From: Symbiodinium kawagutii
Lineage: Eukaryota; Sar; Dinophyceae; Suessiales; Symbiodiniaceae
Assembly: GCA_009767595.1 (NCBI GenBank)
Contig: VSDK01019043.1
Coordinates: 138,182-202,181 of the forward strand
DNA: 64,000 nucleotides
Direction of reading: 5' to 3'
Shown here: piece after piece, positions 9,413-18,960 of the stretch
Position numbering within the stretch: the stretch's first letter is position 1
Layout: each line of letters opens with the position of its first letter
Made by a program: the position numbers and the translations under genes
Notes under the pieces: model-generated
Databases searched by the model: none
Seen by the model: the letters and a program-made list of their open reading frames with translations, nothing else
Told to the model about the DNA's origin: nothing

Positions 9413-12109
9413 ATGGCGGTGCCAGTGTGGGCGCGGGGTGGTAGTGCCCCCAAGGCTGCTCCGAAGCAGTCGGGAAGCCCTCCTCTTACCGTTTTCTCTT
9501 CGTCCAATGCTTCCAGGCGACCCTCGGCAGACGCTAGGGGTACTAGCCTGAGTGGGAAGCGATCCGACACGAGCAGTCCCAGGGGGGATAGAGCTAAGCT
9601 GGGTAAGACCTCCGGGATCATGGCCATCGGTGCCTGGAGTGCCAGGGAAGAGATTGCTAGAATGATCGAGCAAGGAGTCTCGTCGAACGAAATCTTGCAA
9701 TCCATCCGAAGTGGGACCGAAGGGGACTTCCCTTTAACCTGTCCAGGGATGAGTTCTCAAGTGACTCCACCGGAAGTCAGGCCGGAAGAGAGTTCATCTG
9801 GGGAGGGCCCCACTTCTCGAACCAGGATGGAGAGGTCTAGGCCGCCACCTGAGTCAGCTGCTGCGTCTTCAGGAAGCTCTCCGGGACGAAGGTCGAGTGA
9901 TCTGTCCAGCAGGGAGCCCCCTGGATGGGCAAGGAACTCTGTGGGACCCTCGTTGGGCTTCCAGAAGAAGGCCACCATGCCACCTCCTAAGGCCCCACCC
10001 TTGGAAGTTAAGGCCGAGGAAGGGGAGGAGGAGGAGCAGATGGGAGTGGTTAAGAACCCCATCGATCCCTCGGAGGCTGTGGGCCTATTGGCTGCAGAGA
10101 GCTTCTTTGAGAGTTTCTCGATGAAAGCGGTGCGACCAAGCCAGCAGGACCCACCCCCGCAGAGGCGGGAGTATGTTCCAAGGAGGTTGCCGACGAGATA
10201 TCGGCCCTTGGAGACCGCCAAGCTGGAGGAGTTCCGACGGCTGGCAAAGTGTCTGTTTGAGGACCTCATCATCTTAGAAGTCAAGATGGACTTGGTCGAC
10301 TCTGTGTCAACTGACACTGCCATTGTGGACGAGCTGTTCTACAAGTTTGCGGACCCAAGGTCACCTGGAACCGGTCTAAGGTATGGTCGATTGATGGCCC
10401 GGTACTTGGACTTCTTCACCACGAAGTTTGGAGGCGAGAAGGTGGGCGACAAGGTCTTCGGATTGGAGGCTGTGCAGGGGTACATCTCGAAGCTCATCTT
10501 GGAGGACGCAGGCTTTAGGACCCCTCAAAGTTTCTTGTATGCGGGGGAGTATTTCGCGAACGTCTTTGGGTTCTTCGCACCGGGGGTTCGTCACCCTCGA
10601 GTCAAGAAGATGTCCAATGACTATGCGTCCAAGGCTCCGGAGCGCAAGCCGGCTCCATTCTTCGAGGTGAAGTTCTTGGACTGGCTGGAGAAGGCGGTCC
10701 TCAACACCGGCTTTGATCTTCAGACGAGGGTGGCCTGTGGAAAGCTGAGGTTATGCGCCCAGGCAAGTGTGCGTCACTCGGATCTGGCTGGTACTGCTAT
10801 GGGGGATGTGGAGTGGTGCAGAATGATCGGTGGGTCAGAGGTGCTAGGGCTTAGGGCTAGGGCATCTCGGACCAAGTCTGGTCCCCGCACCTGGGCTGCG
10901 AGTCTGCTGGGAGTGCACCCAGACAATGACGACTGGCTCATTTGCTTCGTCAAACTCCTACTGGAGATGCATGGTCCAGGATGGAAGACACACACCTTCC
11001 TTGGGTGTTCCGCCAACCGCGACGGCACCTGGAACCATTTTCCACCTCTGATCGATGAGGACACGTTGACAGTCAAACGTGCATTGATCTCTTCCTTGGG
11101 CAAAGGAGGTCCGGAGCCCATGACTGAGCAGGAGGCCCTGCACCTTCGATGGCATGGCTGCAAGGCTACGATGCCAACGTACATGGCTCACTTTGGAGTG
11201 GGGACCCGGGTGATCAGGTTCCAGGGTTCTTGGAGGGACTCTTCGGAAGCCATGCCTGATTTATACCTGAGGGAGTCCCAGACTCTGGTCATGAAAGGAC
11301 AGATGGAAGTCCTCGATCAGATCCGTCGAGGTGCCACAGTCCAATCCCTGGAGGGCCAGGAGTTGAGCTCTTTTCCCTTCAAAGCTGACTGGTCCACGGT
11401 CACGACTTTGAGGAGTGAGGGGAGGCTTCCAAATATAGGAGACGAGGCCGCGGTAGTCGAAGCCATGGAGCGTGCGGTGGTTTGTCGTGAGGAGTCCGAC
11501 GGGAGACGTGTCCTGAGGAAAGAGGGCGCCAAGGACATCCTGTCACTCCCTCCTGAGTTCTGTGGAGATGGGATCAGCGACGCCGAGACTCTGGATCAGG
11601 TGGCCAGGCAGGAGGCCACACTGATGGACCGGCAGTATGAGCAGAGCCCACCCACGGAGGCAGGAGTGACCCTCAACGACATTGATGAGATGGTCGACTC
11701 GGACGATTCCGGCCTGGACCCAACGACCACCGACATGGAGCTCTACATGTTCTTTGTCCAGCTGGCGACTGGAACGGGCAAGGTTCACAAGCCAGCGGTC
11801 GACGACGCCTCAGCCCCCCAATGTGGAAGCCATGGCACCAGATTCGCAGACTTGCAAATTGGCCACGACTGGGGCCACACGTATAGTCTGTGTACCAAGT
11901 GCTTCGGGAGGATGAGTGATGAAGGTGCCTGCCCCCTCCTCTGTGACTACATCAAGATCGATGATGAGGGGATCCCTTCGAGGTGCGGGAGACGATGCCA
12001 GGAAGCTCAAGCTGAAGGACACCTGAAGCCGGGCGACCCAGGGTTTTCGGCCGCTGCACGTCACCGATGTGCCCTCCACAGCGGGGTTGTACAGGATGAG
12101 GATTTGTGA
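9413..12109 (+). CDS. Tyrosine recombinase of retroelement 1
   Basis: 898 residues from the first ATG; the open frame runs further upstream without ATG. Residues 1-260 are Ser/Pro/Glu-rich and low complexity. The core-binding and catalytic region follows. Tyrosine-recombinase landmarks: Arg454 in ASVRHSDLAG, His581 and Lys584 in WHGCKATMPTYM, Trp607 in FQGSWRD, Tyr618 in PDLYLRE. Spacing from box II to the Tyr fits the family, which joins circular cDNA into the host genome by strand exchange through the Tyr. The HxxR box reads HxxK, so the second Arg is replaced by Lys. The C-terminal ~90 residues are Cys/His-rich (CTKCFGRMSDEGACPLLC), possibly metal-binding. Start at 9413 is favoured by the leader-like sequence upstream. 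Whether it is active is unknown. Confidence 0.75.
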   Translation: MAVPVWARGGSAPKAAPKQSGSPPLTVFSSSNASRRPSADARGTSLSGKRSDTSSPRGDRAKLGKTSGIMAIGAWSAREEIARMIEQGVSSNEILQSIRSGTEGDFPLTCPGMSSQVTPPEVRPEESSSGEGPTSRTRMERSRPPPESAAASSGSSPGRRSSDLSSREPPGWARNSVGPSLGFQKKATMPPPKAPPLEVKAEEGEEEEQMGVVKNPIDPSEAVGLLAAESFFESFSMKAVRPSQQDPPPQRREYVPRRLPTRYRPLETAKLEEFRRLAKCLFEDLIILEVKMDLVDSVSTDTAIVDELFYKFADPRSPGTGLRYGRLMARYLDFFTTKFGGEKVGDKVFGLEAVQGYISKLILEDAGFRTPQSFLYAGEYFANVFGFFAPGVRHPRVKKMSNDYASKAPERKPAPFFEVKFLDWLEKAVLNTGFDLQTRVACGKLRLCAQASVRHSDLAGTAMGDVEWCRMIGGSEVLGLRARASRTKSGPRTWAASLLGVHPDNDDWLICFVKLLLEMHGPGWKTHTFLGCSANRDGTWNHFPPLIDEDTLTVKRALISSLGKGGPEPMTEQEALHLRWHGCKATMPTYMAHFGVGTRVIRFQGSWRDSSEAMPDLYLRESQTLVMKGQMEVLDQIRRGATVQSLEGQELSSFPFKADWSTVTTLRSEGRLPNIGDEAAVVEAMERAVVCREESDGRRVLRKEGAKDILSLPPEFCGDGISDAETLDQVARQEATLMDRQYEQSPPTEAGVTLNDIDEMVDSDDSGLDPTTTDMELYMFFVQLATGTGKVHKPAVDDASAPQCGSHGTRFADLQIGHDWGHTYSLCTKCFGRMSDEGACPLLCDYIKIDDEGIPSRCGRRCQEAQAEGHLKPGDPGFSAAARHRCALHSGVVQDEDL

Positions 12110-12177
12110 TTTAAATTTCGAGTGCCAAAAAGTGTTTAAACCATGTACACCATGCCCCCAGCTGCGTGAGTCATGAG

Positions 12178-13587
12178 ATGCTGGGGAGTCCACTGGGGAT
12201 CTATGCCCTTTCGTATGGGCGTAATGGTGCGCATCTAATGAGACGTATGTGCCGATGCCCCAGTGAGTCACACTGCGAGCTCTCTGCTCAAAACACACCC
12301 GCGCCCCGAGTGGGAGTTAGTTCGCCTAGCCTGATGGCGGACGCCAAGTCCATTCTGGCGTTTGGCAGGGCAGCAGTGAACTTCAATGTTCACGAAAGTG
12401 ACTTTTTGGTGCTATCACATGATAGCATCAACACCTTCGAGTCTATGGCCTACAGGCTACCGACTAGTGGTGATCTTGAGGATTACCTCAAGCGGGTGCT
12501 TAGGACCAGGAGCGCCTATCGTGACGACGAGAACAACATCGTCTGCTACGACAAGCCGGACATCGTCATGTGGGAAGACTACAAAACCCTGGAAGACGTT
12601 GGATGCGTCAGGAAGTTGTGGGGCATGTCCACCACTGTGGCGAAGAGGCACATGGAAAGGTTGGCGGGCGATGAGTCCGAGGCGAAGATCAAGATCACCC
12701 TGTCGTATGCGCAGGAGTTGGAGGACAAGAGTGTTCAGGATGGTATGCCTGAACCCAGTTCCGACAGGGAGCGCCCCTCTTTGTTCACCCTCACCAAGGT
12801 CCATGCCACGTTTGGCCCTGGCGGCAACTTCCAGCACATTCCTTGGGAAAGTTATGTCTCAATGGAAGCTGAGAACAGGCTGAGGCGGGCTGGGAAGCTT
12901 CCGAAGGATCGGAAGGAGCTGGTAGTCGAAAACAAGATGGTGAAGATGTCGGCGATCGAGGAAGATTTCCCTGAGACTGCGAAGATCGACACCCTCATCG
13001 CCTTGCAGGACATGCTGGAACTGAGGGCCCGGGCGTTTCACATGTTGGAAGTTTGTCCCTACTCCGTGGCCAAAGGCTATGGGGACAAGCTCTATTCCCA
13101 TCTTCGCACCTCCACCGCAGAAGGAATGCGGAATGCAACTCTGAACGAGGTCCGAAGGGCCGATCGAGAAATTTTAGCCGAGGTGTTGAAATGGATTGCA
13201 AAGGGCCGTGGCACGGTGGAGGCAGGACTCCTCCACTATACCCAGAACCTCGAAGGAGAGCCTTTGGGGAAGCTCCTTTCACAACAGCCGGAGAACTTCC
13301 CGGATCAAGGAAAGGAGAAGGCGGCGGGAGATAAGGCAGACAAGGCGCCAGCTTCGGAGACCCTGACCGGCGGGAAGAAGCGTCCACGCTCGCCGGAGGT
13401 GGGACCCAAGTCAACGGCTGCCAAAGCCACCCCGCAGAGGCCGCGCATGTGCATAGTTTGCAATAAGCGCCACGAGCCCCGGTGTGTCATCCCTCCAGGT
13501 TTCCGTCAAGCTCAGAAGAAGGCCAAGGCAGAGGCTAAGGCTAAAGCTTCGGGCAGTGGTACGGACGGAGGGGGAGCAGGCCGTTAG
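12178..13587 (+). CDS. Gag-like protein of retroelement 1
   Basis: 469 residues, starting 68 bases after the YR stop. No enzymatic motif is seen. The middle is mixed charged/helical. Near the C-terminus CIVCNKRHEPRC has the spacing CX2CX3HX3C, close to a retroviral-type CCHC zinc knuckle. It is followed by a Lys/Ala-rich basic tail ending in GTDGGGAGR. Position before pol, a knuckle and a basic tail suggest a nucleocapsid-type RNA-binding protein; this is inferred from layout, not from a recognised fold. The ORF ends in TAG followed by GGACAG, and pol continues in the same frame, so a fraction of ribosomes could read through to make gag-pol. Confidence 0.6.
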   Translation: MLGSPLGIYALSYGRNGAHLMRRMCRCPSESHCELSAQNTPAPRVGVSSPSLMADAKSILAFGRAAVNFNVHESDFLVLSHDSINTFESMAYRLPTSGDLEDYLKRVLRTRSAYRDDENNIVCYDKPDIVMWEDYKTLEDVGCVRKLWGMSTTVAKRHMERLAGDESEAKIKITLSYAQELEDKSVQDGMPEPSSDRERPSLFTLTKVHATFGPGGNFQHIPWESYVSMEAENRLRRAGKLPKDRKELVVENKMVKMSAIEEDFPETAKIDTLIALQDMLELRARAFHMLEVCPYSVAKGYGDKLYSHLRTSTAEGMRNATLNEVRRADREILAEVLKWIAKGRGTVEAGLLHYTQNLEGEPLGKLLSQQPENFPDQGKEKAAGDKADKAPASETLTGGKKRPRSPEVGPKSTAAKATPQRPRMCIVCNKRHEPRCVIPPGFRQAQKKAKAEAKAKASGSGTDGGGAGR

Positions 13588-16500
13588 GGACAGCTCCTCT
13601 CAGAGGCACCAGCGACCGGTGCTTCGAGAGGTCAATTTTTAATCCTACCCTTGGAGTCGCCGAGAGTGGTGGGAAAAAAGGTCGCAGATCCTTGGGATCT
13701 TCTGCGGGGGAAAGATGTGTTTGAACACAGGGGCCTACTTGACTCGGAGCTCAGTAGGGCTGACCTCCAGCATTGGGCTCCAAATTGCTGCACATTTTCT
13801 AGGGCCCGTGAGCGACCCATCCCCGGAGTTGCGAACCCACCTATTCCTCTTCGAAGTAACGACTATCCCAGGGGAATACCCGATGTTGTAGCCACCTTAC
13901 CCCCTAGCAAACGTAGGAAGTTAGAGCTAGACACAGACATGGCTGACTTGTCGGCTATCAACTGTCTGAAGGCTCATCGATCCGGCAAGTACTTCTCCCT
14001 GGAGCACCCTCTGAACTCAATCGCACGTGAGCTGGAGTCCTGGCAGCGGTTGGAGAGGGAAGAGGGGGTGTTCACAACGGATTATCATGCTTGTATGTTT
14101 GAAGGGGGTGAGCGTAGGAAATCCCAAGTTTTAATTCATAACATCAAAGGGCTTCATCACAGGCTTCATAAAATCTGTGCTTGCAGTAGAAAGTGCAGCA
14201 GAACGGGGAAGCGCCATTTACCCTGGAGACCCAGGGTGAAGAATGGCAGGGTCACTTCCTTTGCCACCGGTCTCGAACGAGAATATCCAGTTGGGTTCTG
14301 CGAAGCCTATGCAAGTGCCATAAAGGATGATGGCCCTGTGGACTTGAATTCCTTCATTGAAGTTTTCTCAGGACCTAACGCACCGCTCTCTAGGTCAATA
14401 GCGGGGGTGTGGGGAGTTGAGCCCCCAGTGCCACCAGCTATACAGCCTAAGATAGGAGCAGAGCGATCCGAACTTCCCAACTTGGCTCTTCCAGACTTCG
14501 TGCTACAGCATGAGTCGGAACTTGCAACGCCTGAGAAAAGCATGAAGGACCAATCGACCAAATCCTGTACCTCTGCCTCTAACCAATGGCCACTCCAATC
14601 CGAGGGACCGTTGGAAGTCGTCAGTCATCAACTTCCCGAGAGTTCAAGCTATCGATTACAGGCTCTCGAGTCTGGGAAGCAACCGAGTTTTGGTAAACGC
14701 ACCCAGATGATTCCCAATGGTCTTGACAACCCAGAGCAACACCTGGAGATTGCCAAGACCCTGGAGCATCCCTATTCAAACACTAGCTCGTTGAAACAAG
14801 ACCATTTGGCCTCCTTGGACTTCCTCGCAAACAGCTCTGACTTAGTCATCAGAGAACGTTTGGAGAGATTGAGGCGGACCAAACTTCTTGCAAAAGAGCT
14901 TGCACCCGCACAGCTTTCAGAAGCCAAAGCGGCATCTTGGACTTCCAAGAAGCTGGGGGCTAAGCCACAAACACTCCTTATGAAGCGCCTGCAAACCCTG
15001 CTGAACATTGAGGACACGGAGGTGCCGAACCTGTGCTTGCAGGGTATGAGAATAACTGGCAAAGCCCAGACCTCCCCGTTCTTCGAACCTTTCGAAGTCC
15101 CACCTGCGATGTCGGCCTCCTCTTTCCTTCACACCTGCCATGACCGTTCCATTCAAATGATGGAAAGGGTCAAACATATGGCAGAGAAGGGTGACCCAAT
15201 CCTAGCCAAGGCCATCTGGGCCAAGACTCAGAAAGAGGTGGCTGCGGGAACTATGGGAAGCCCTATGGATTACGACCAGGCACTCGCCATGTTCGATGGT
15301 GCTGTCCAAGTTACCCCTAGCTTCGGCTTGTCACAGGGGCAGGATGCCAATGGCATGCCAAAGTTTCGTCGTATTGACGACCACACAGCTTCAGGGGTTA
15401 ACTTAGCAGCCCACAGGCTGCAGAAAGTGCCAATGACCATGGTCGATTACATAGGTGTCATGCTCCGTTGCCTGTCTACCAAGACTTCCAACATCCGCAT
15501 GTGCACCGAGGATATGAAGGCTGCCTACAGGCAAATCCCTCTTGCACCAGAGGATGTCCGTTTTGCCATTACCGCTGTGTACGATCCCTCGACCAAAAAG
15601 GTTTGGCTCCACGAAATGTTCGGCCAACCCTTTGGCGCAGGACACTCAGTCCCCAACTTTTGTCGGGTCGCCGAATGGCTATCCCGTTGCGTAATTCGTT
15701 TGTTTCACACCTTTTCTGATCATTTCTTCGACGATTTCTTTTGTCTCGAGCCATCAACCACTGTGGGATCAGCCATCTTTTGCATCAAGTCTTTCTTTGA
15801 ACTTGTCGGGTTCCAACTAGACCCCGACAAAACTCAGCCACCGGCATCAGTCTGTGCCATCCTCGGCATCATCTTTTCCACCGAGGCATTGGCTTCGGAG
15901 AAAGCAATTCGTTTAGAGGCGAAGCCGTCTCGGATTGCCAACTTAGTTTCCACTATCCAAGCAGTGCTAAGGGAGAACAAGCTTTCTCATGCACTTGCAG
16001 CTAGTATAGTGGGCAAGTTCGGCTTCTTGTGTTCCACACTCTTTGGCAAGGTAGGCCGTTGCTGTACAGGACCATTGCGCAAACGCCAATATGCTACACA
16101 CGGCCACCTGCACCTCACCAAGGACATCATTTGGTCATTAAACATGATGCTCCTTTTCCTCCAGTCCTGCCCGCCGCGTCAACTTCAACTTGCAACCACT
16201 CCTCCTCTCATCCTGTATACGGATGCATCTGATGTGCCAGGCCGCATTCCACAACGAATTGTTGGCGCTGTCCTTTTTGATCCGGTCAGTCAGAAACTCC
16301 TGTATTCCTCCCAGGAAGTCCCTGACTCTATCGTTGCAACCTGGTCTCCCAGAAAGTCTTACATGGGCCAACTCGAGCTACTTGCTGCTCCTTGGGCCCT
16401 CGAGACTTGGGAAACCATTGTACGTGAGCGTTCTATTTTAATGTTTGTCGACAACGATAGTGCGGCGTCCAATCTTGTACGTGGCTATTCTCCCTTGGAA

Positions 16501-16740
16501 GATAGTTCTTCCATAGTTGGCAACTTTTGGCTCCAAGCCGCAAGATTGAAACTGCACATCTATATCGACCATGTTGAATCCAAAAGCAATATTGCTGATG
16601 GACCTTCCCGTAATTCATTCGATTTCATCAAACAGTTGGGTGGTATCTGGACTCCTCCCAAGTTTGGCACCTTGAGAGCACCTACCACACTCTCGCCCTT
16701 CCTGTCTGGCGCCCAGGAACACCGGGGGGAACAAGCGTGA
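13588..16740 (+). CDS. Pol of retroelement 1: permuted C5-MTase-like, RT, RNase H
   Basis: 1,050 codons directly after the gag TAG, in the same frame; the first ATG comes only at 13939, so expression by readthrough is likely. Counting from the codon after TAG: a C5-methyltransferase-like region with motif IV-like APNCCTFSRAR (Cys ~67), motif VI-like LEHPLNSIARELESW (~138), motif VIII-like GERRKSQVL (~174) and then motif I-like FIEVFSGPNAPLSRS (~256). Motif I comes last, so the order is circularly permuted. RT follows, with DMKAAYRQIPL and the catalytic FFDDFF (Asp715, Asp716). RNase H carries LYTDAS (Asp879), GQLELLA (Glu930), FVDNDSA (Asp955) and NIADGPSR (Asp1004). RT and RH look intact. 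The methyltransferase call rests on motif resemblance only. Confidence 0.75.
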   Translation, partial: GQLLSEAPATGASRGQFLILPLESPRVVGKKVADPWDLLRGKDVFEHRGLLDSELSRADLQHWAPNCCTFSRARERPIPGVANPPIPLRSNDYPRGIPDVVATLPPSKRRKLELDTDMADLSAINCLKAHRSGKYFSLEHPLNSIARELESWQRLEREEGVFTTDYHACMFEGGERRKSQVLIHNIKGLHHRLHKICACSRKCSRTGKRHLPWRPRVKNGRVTSFATGLEREYPVGFCEAYASAIKDDGPVDLNSFIEVFSGPNAPLSRSIAGVWGVEPPVPPAIQPKIGAERSELPNLALPDFVLQHESELATPEKSMKDQSTKSCTSASNQWPLQSEGPLEVVSHQLPESSSYRLQALESGKQPSFGKRTQMIPNGLDNPEQHLEIAKTLEHPYSNTSSLKQDHLASLDFLANSSDLVIRERLERLRRTKLLAKELAPAQLSEAKAASWTSKKLGAKPQTLLMKRLQTLLNIEDTEVPNLCLQGMRITGKAQTSPFFEPFEVPPAMSASSFLHTCHDRSIQMMERVKHMAEKGDPILAKAIWAKTQKEVAAGTMGSPMDYDQALAMFDGAVQVTPSFGLSQGQDANGMPKFRRIDDHTASGVNLAAHRLQKVPMTMVDYIGVMLRCLSTKTSNIRMCTEDMKAAYRQIPLAPEDVRFAITAVYDPSTKKVWLHEMFGQPFGAGHSVPNFCRVAEWLSRCVIRLFHTFSDHFFDDFFCLEPSTTVGSAIFCIKSFFELVGFQLDPDKTQPPASVCAILGIIFSTEALASEKAIRLEAKPSRIANLVSTIQAVLRENKLSHALAASIVGKFGFLCSTLFGKVGRCCTGPLRKRQYATHGHLHLTKDIIWSLNMMLLFLQSCPPRQLQLATTPPLILYTDASDVPGRIPQRIVGAVLFDPVSQKLLYSSQEVPDSIVATWSPRKSYMGQLELLAAPWALETWETIVRERSILMFVDNDSAASNLVRGYSPLEDSSSIVGNFWLQAARLKLHIYIDHVESKSNIADGPSRNSFDFIKQLGGIWTPPKFGTLRAPTTLSPFLSGAQEHRGEQA

Positions 16741-16954
16741 GAGGGATAGACAGCATATATCAGCATCCACCCAGTTCTGCGGGGGGAGATACTGCTGGGT
16801 GTCTTCTCTCCGAGTGAGTATCACTTCTGTAGGATTGTCTGGGATTGCATGGGTCCTACCAGACATGGTGCAGTTGTGATGAGGTGGCGCCAGTTCCTTC
16901 CCCACTGAAGATGCTCGACTTTAGGAGGAAAATATCTGGTTCGGTGAGCGGCTA

Positions 16955-17060
16955 GAATATTCATTGTAAACTCAGGAGTTAGATTCCAAGAGTATCTCAT
17001 CAGGAGTCAAATTTACCCATCCATTGTCTCCTGTTCAATCAGGAGTCAAATTCTAAGAGT
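16955..17060 (+). repeat. Element 1, 3' short direct repeats
   Basis: Three copies of TCAGGAGT(T/C)A(G/A)ATT within about 90 bases. The first also matches the 5' repeat upstream of the core (GTAAA(A/C)TCAGGAGTTA). The pattern could be a degraded split-direct-repeat end like that of element 2. Confidence 0.55.
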
Positions 17061-17479
17061 AACAGTAGTTCCAGTTTGGCTCTTCAGAGTATCAAGGTCA
17101 ATACAACCAGCAAGAAATACCAAGAGTACCAACAGCAGTGGCTCATTGAATTTGATCATCAACACTATGAAGGCTGAAGAACAGCCAAAAACGGTCAAAG
17201 ACAATGAGGTGAATCAACAAGAATCATAGTCGGGATTCGAGATATGCCGTAATTACAAGCCATTGGGAGGTGTTTGTTTTTCAAGAGCATTCTTAATTCT
17301 TCACCGGGAACCTGTCAATTCTTTTCGGATGGTTGGAGCAGCAACCAGACTCCAAAGTTTCCGTTTCCGCACAAATAAATGGAACGGTCAATAAGGTGGC
17401 GAATGGTTTCAATCAGCGCTTTATTATGCTTTATTAGTAATGGTAGAAAATACTGGTTTGGTGTTGTTTTGCACTCGAT
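17061..17479. other. Element 1 flank, no gene seen
   Basis: AT-rich sequence with loose AGTACCAACAG-like repetition near 17100-17140. Short ORFs on either strand have no supporting signal. Confidence 0.3.
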
Positions 17480-18960
17480 CTCTTGGACATCCAGAGATTT
17501 GTGGCATCCCGGGAGCAATCCAACACTGATAATGTTCACACTGGATGCGTCATTTGTGGTTGCGAAAAGCCAACGGCCAAGTGATTAGACTGTTTCTCTT
17601 GACTTTGCTTAGATGTTTCAACATTGGATTGTCCTGAAACTGATGCCACCGAAGTTCTTGAACTTCATTGATCCAGATGGAAAACCTATCCAGAAGTTAT
17701 TTTCCAGAAGTTATTGGATTCCGGTCGCGTGACTTGGATGCCTTCGGGGACCGCAGGCGCGTGCATCTGCAATCATCGTGGCTGCCCAGGTGCCGCTGCC
17801 CATGTTCTGCAGGACACCGACGGCAAACGATGTAAGATTAACCACCCGGTGTTTAGCAAGTGGGATGGGTTAAGCAGTTAACCAACCAACTAATAGCTGG
17901 TTAATGGTTAATAATAGGGAATAACAACTAGCAACTAGCTTGGGGATAGAATGGGATATACCAGCTATATATGGCTATGGGTCAATATTAACCAACCAAT
18001 AATGGGGGATAATAACCAACCAATAAGAGGGAAAACATTGGTTAATGACAGGGGAACCAGGGGTACAGGGTTTTGACTCACAGCCATATGGCTATGGGTC
18101 AAGCAGTTAACCAACCAACTAATGGTTAACTACCTGGTTAATGGTAAATGATAGGGGATATCAACTAGCAGGGGATATTTAGCAAGTGGTGTTTAGCAAG
18201 AGGGATGAGTCAAGCAGTTAACCAACCAACTAACCAGTAGTAATTATGATGGTTAACTAGCAGGTAAATGGTTAATGATAGGGGATAATAACTAGCAAGT
18301 GTTTACCAACAATAGCTGGTTTGGCTGGTTAATATTGGTTAATAATAGGGGATGATAAGTAACATTTATAGGGGATATATACCAACCATATGCCTCAAGC
18401 ACTCACTTCAGCGCTTTCTTTTTTCAGCAATGTCCAGCGTTTTCGTTTCTGTTCAGGGTAGCGGCCGCGGCCGCGGCGTATATGTTTGAGCACCGCTTGC
18501 CATGCATGGCCCCGGGCACGGCTTTCGCCAACTAATGGGGCATCATAACCAACAACAATAGGGAAAACAATGGTTAATGATAGGGGAACATTGACCGTTA
18601 TCAATAACCATTGTAAACATGCATGAACACATATCCACTTTTATCGAATCGGCTAACCATTGGCCATGATCATTAACCCTCACCAACCATTGATCAGTTT
18701 CATAGACCATTAACTACTGACCACCAGCCAGTAGCCATTATCATGAACCATTAATTTCTAATCATTGATAATGATCATGGTCATTACTAATTAACCATTA
18801 ATTACAAACCATTAGTTAATTACTATCATTAACCAATACTAATCATGATCATTAGCCATTACTAACCACTCACCAATCTCCTGAACCACTCATGGCTCAC
18901 AGGCTGCATGCGCTTGATTTGGCAGATGCCGGGCTGCAGTGGCAGAAGATGGTGGAGTAG
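17480..18960 (+). CDS. Unrecognised multi-exon host gene, 3' part
   Basis: Exon-like islands on plus. 17480-17582 reads NVHTGCVICGCEKPT in one frame. 17708-17831 has acceptor TTTTCCAG and donor GTAAGA and reads SGRVTWMPSGTAGACICNHR among 41 residues. 18428-18477 follows acceptor CTTTCTTTTTTCAG and continues in phase (SMSSVFVSVQGSGRGRG), with donor GTATAT. 18903-18960 follows CTCACAG and ends LADAGLQWQKMVE then TAG, a likely last exon, though at least one linking exon is missing because phases do not meet. Cys/His clusters hint at metal binding; I recognise no family. Just before 17708 the sequence encodes FIDPDGKPIQK in a different frame (see findings). Confidence 0.45.
17969..18092. repeat. 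M2 palindromic MITE-like repeat, full length
   Basis: From ATATGGCTATGGGTCAATAT to GGGTTTTGACTCACAGCCAT. Ends are inverted copies. It lies in the intron between the 17831 donor and the 18428 exon. Confidence 0.75.
18093..18400. repeat. M2-derived AT-rich repeat array
   Basis: Repeated GGGTCAAGCAGTTAACCAAC and AATGATAGGGGATAATAACT phrases, three or more rounds, related to M2 arms. The same phrases return at 50990-51400. Confidence 0.55.

Larger units (their letters stand above)
9232..17060 (+). mobile_element. YR retroelement 1 (DIRS-like class), YR-gag-pol order
   Basis: A 7.8-kb unit with three plus-strand ORFs: tyrosine recombinase, gag-like protein with a zinc knuckle, and pol with C5-methyltransferase-like, RT and RNase H modules. 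No integrase, protease or LTR pair was seen. Short direct repeats flank it: about 9232-9292 and 16955-17030 share TCAGGAGTTA(A/G)ATTCCA plus upstream bases, with a third TCAGGAGTCAAATTC at 17040. YR, RT-RNase H and no integrase place it with DIRS/Ngaro/PAT-type elements. Classic DIRS order is gag, RT-RH-MT, YR; here YR comes first. The repeats are diverged, so it is older than element 2. Outer limits are approximate. Confidence 0.75.

Noticed and set aside
9757-10323. Minus-strand ORFs inside the retroelements
   Set aside because: They are shadows of the plus-strand coding frames; no minus reading shows a motif.
13651-13653. Pol of element 1 starting at 13651
   Set aside because: It is TTG, and the same frame is open back to the gag TAG, so readthrough explains it better.
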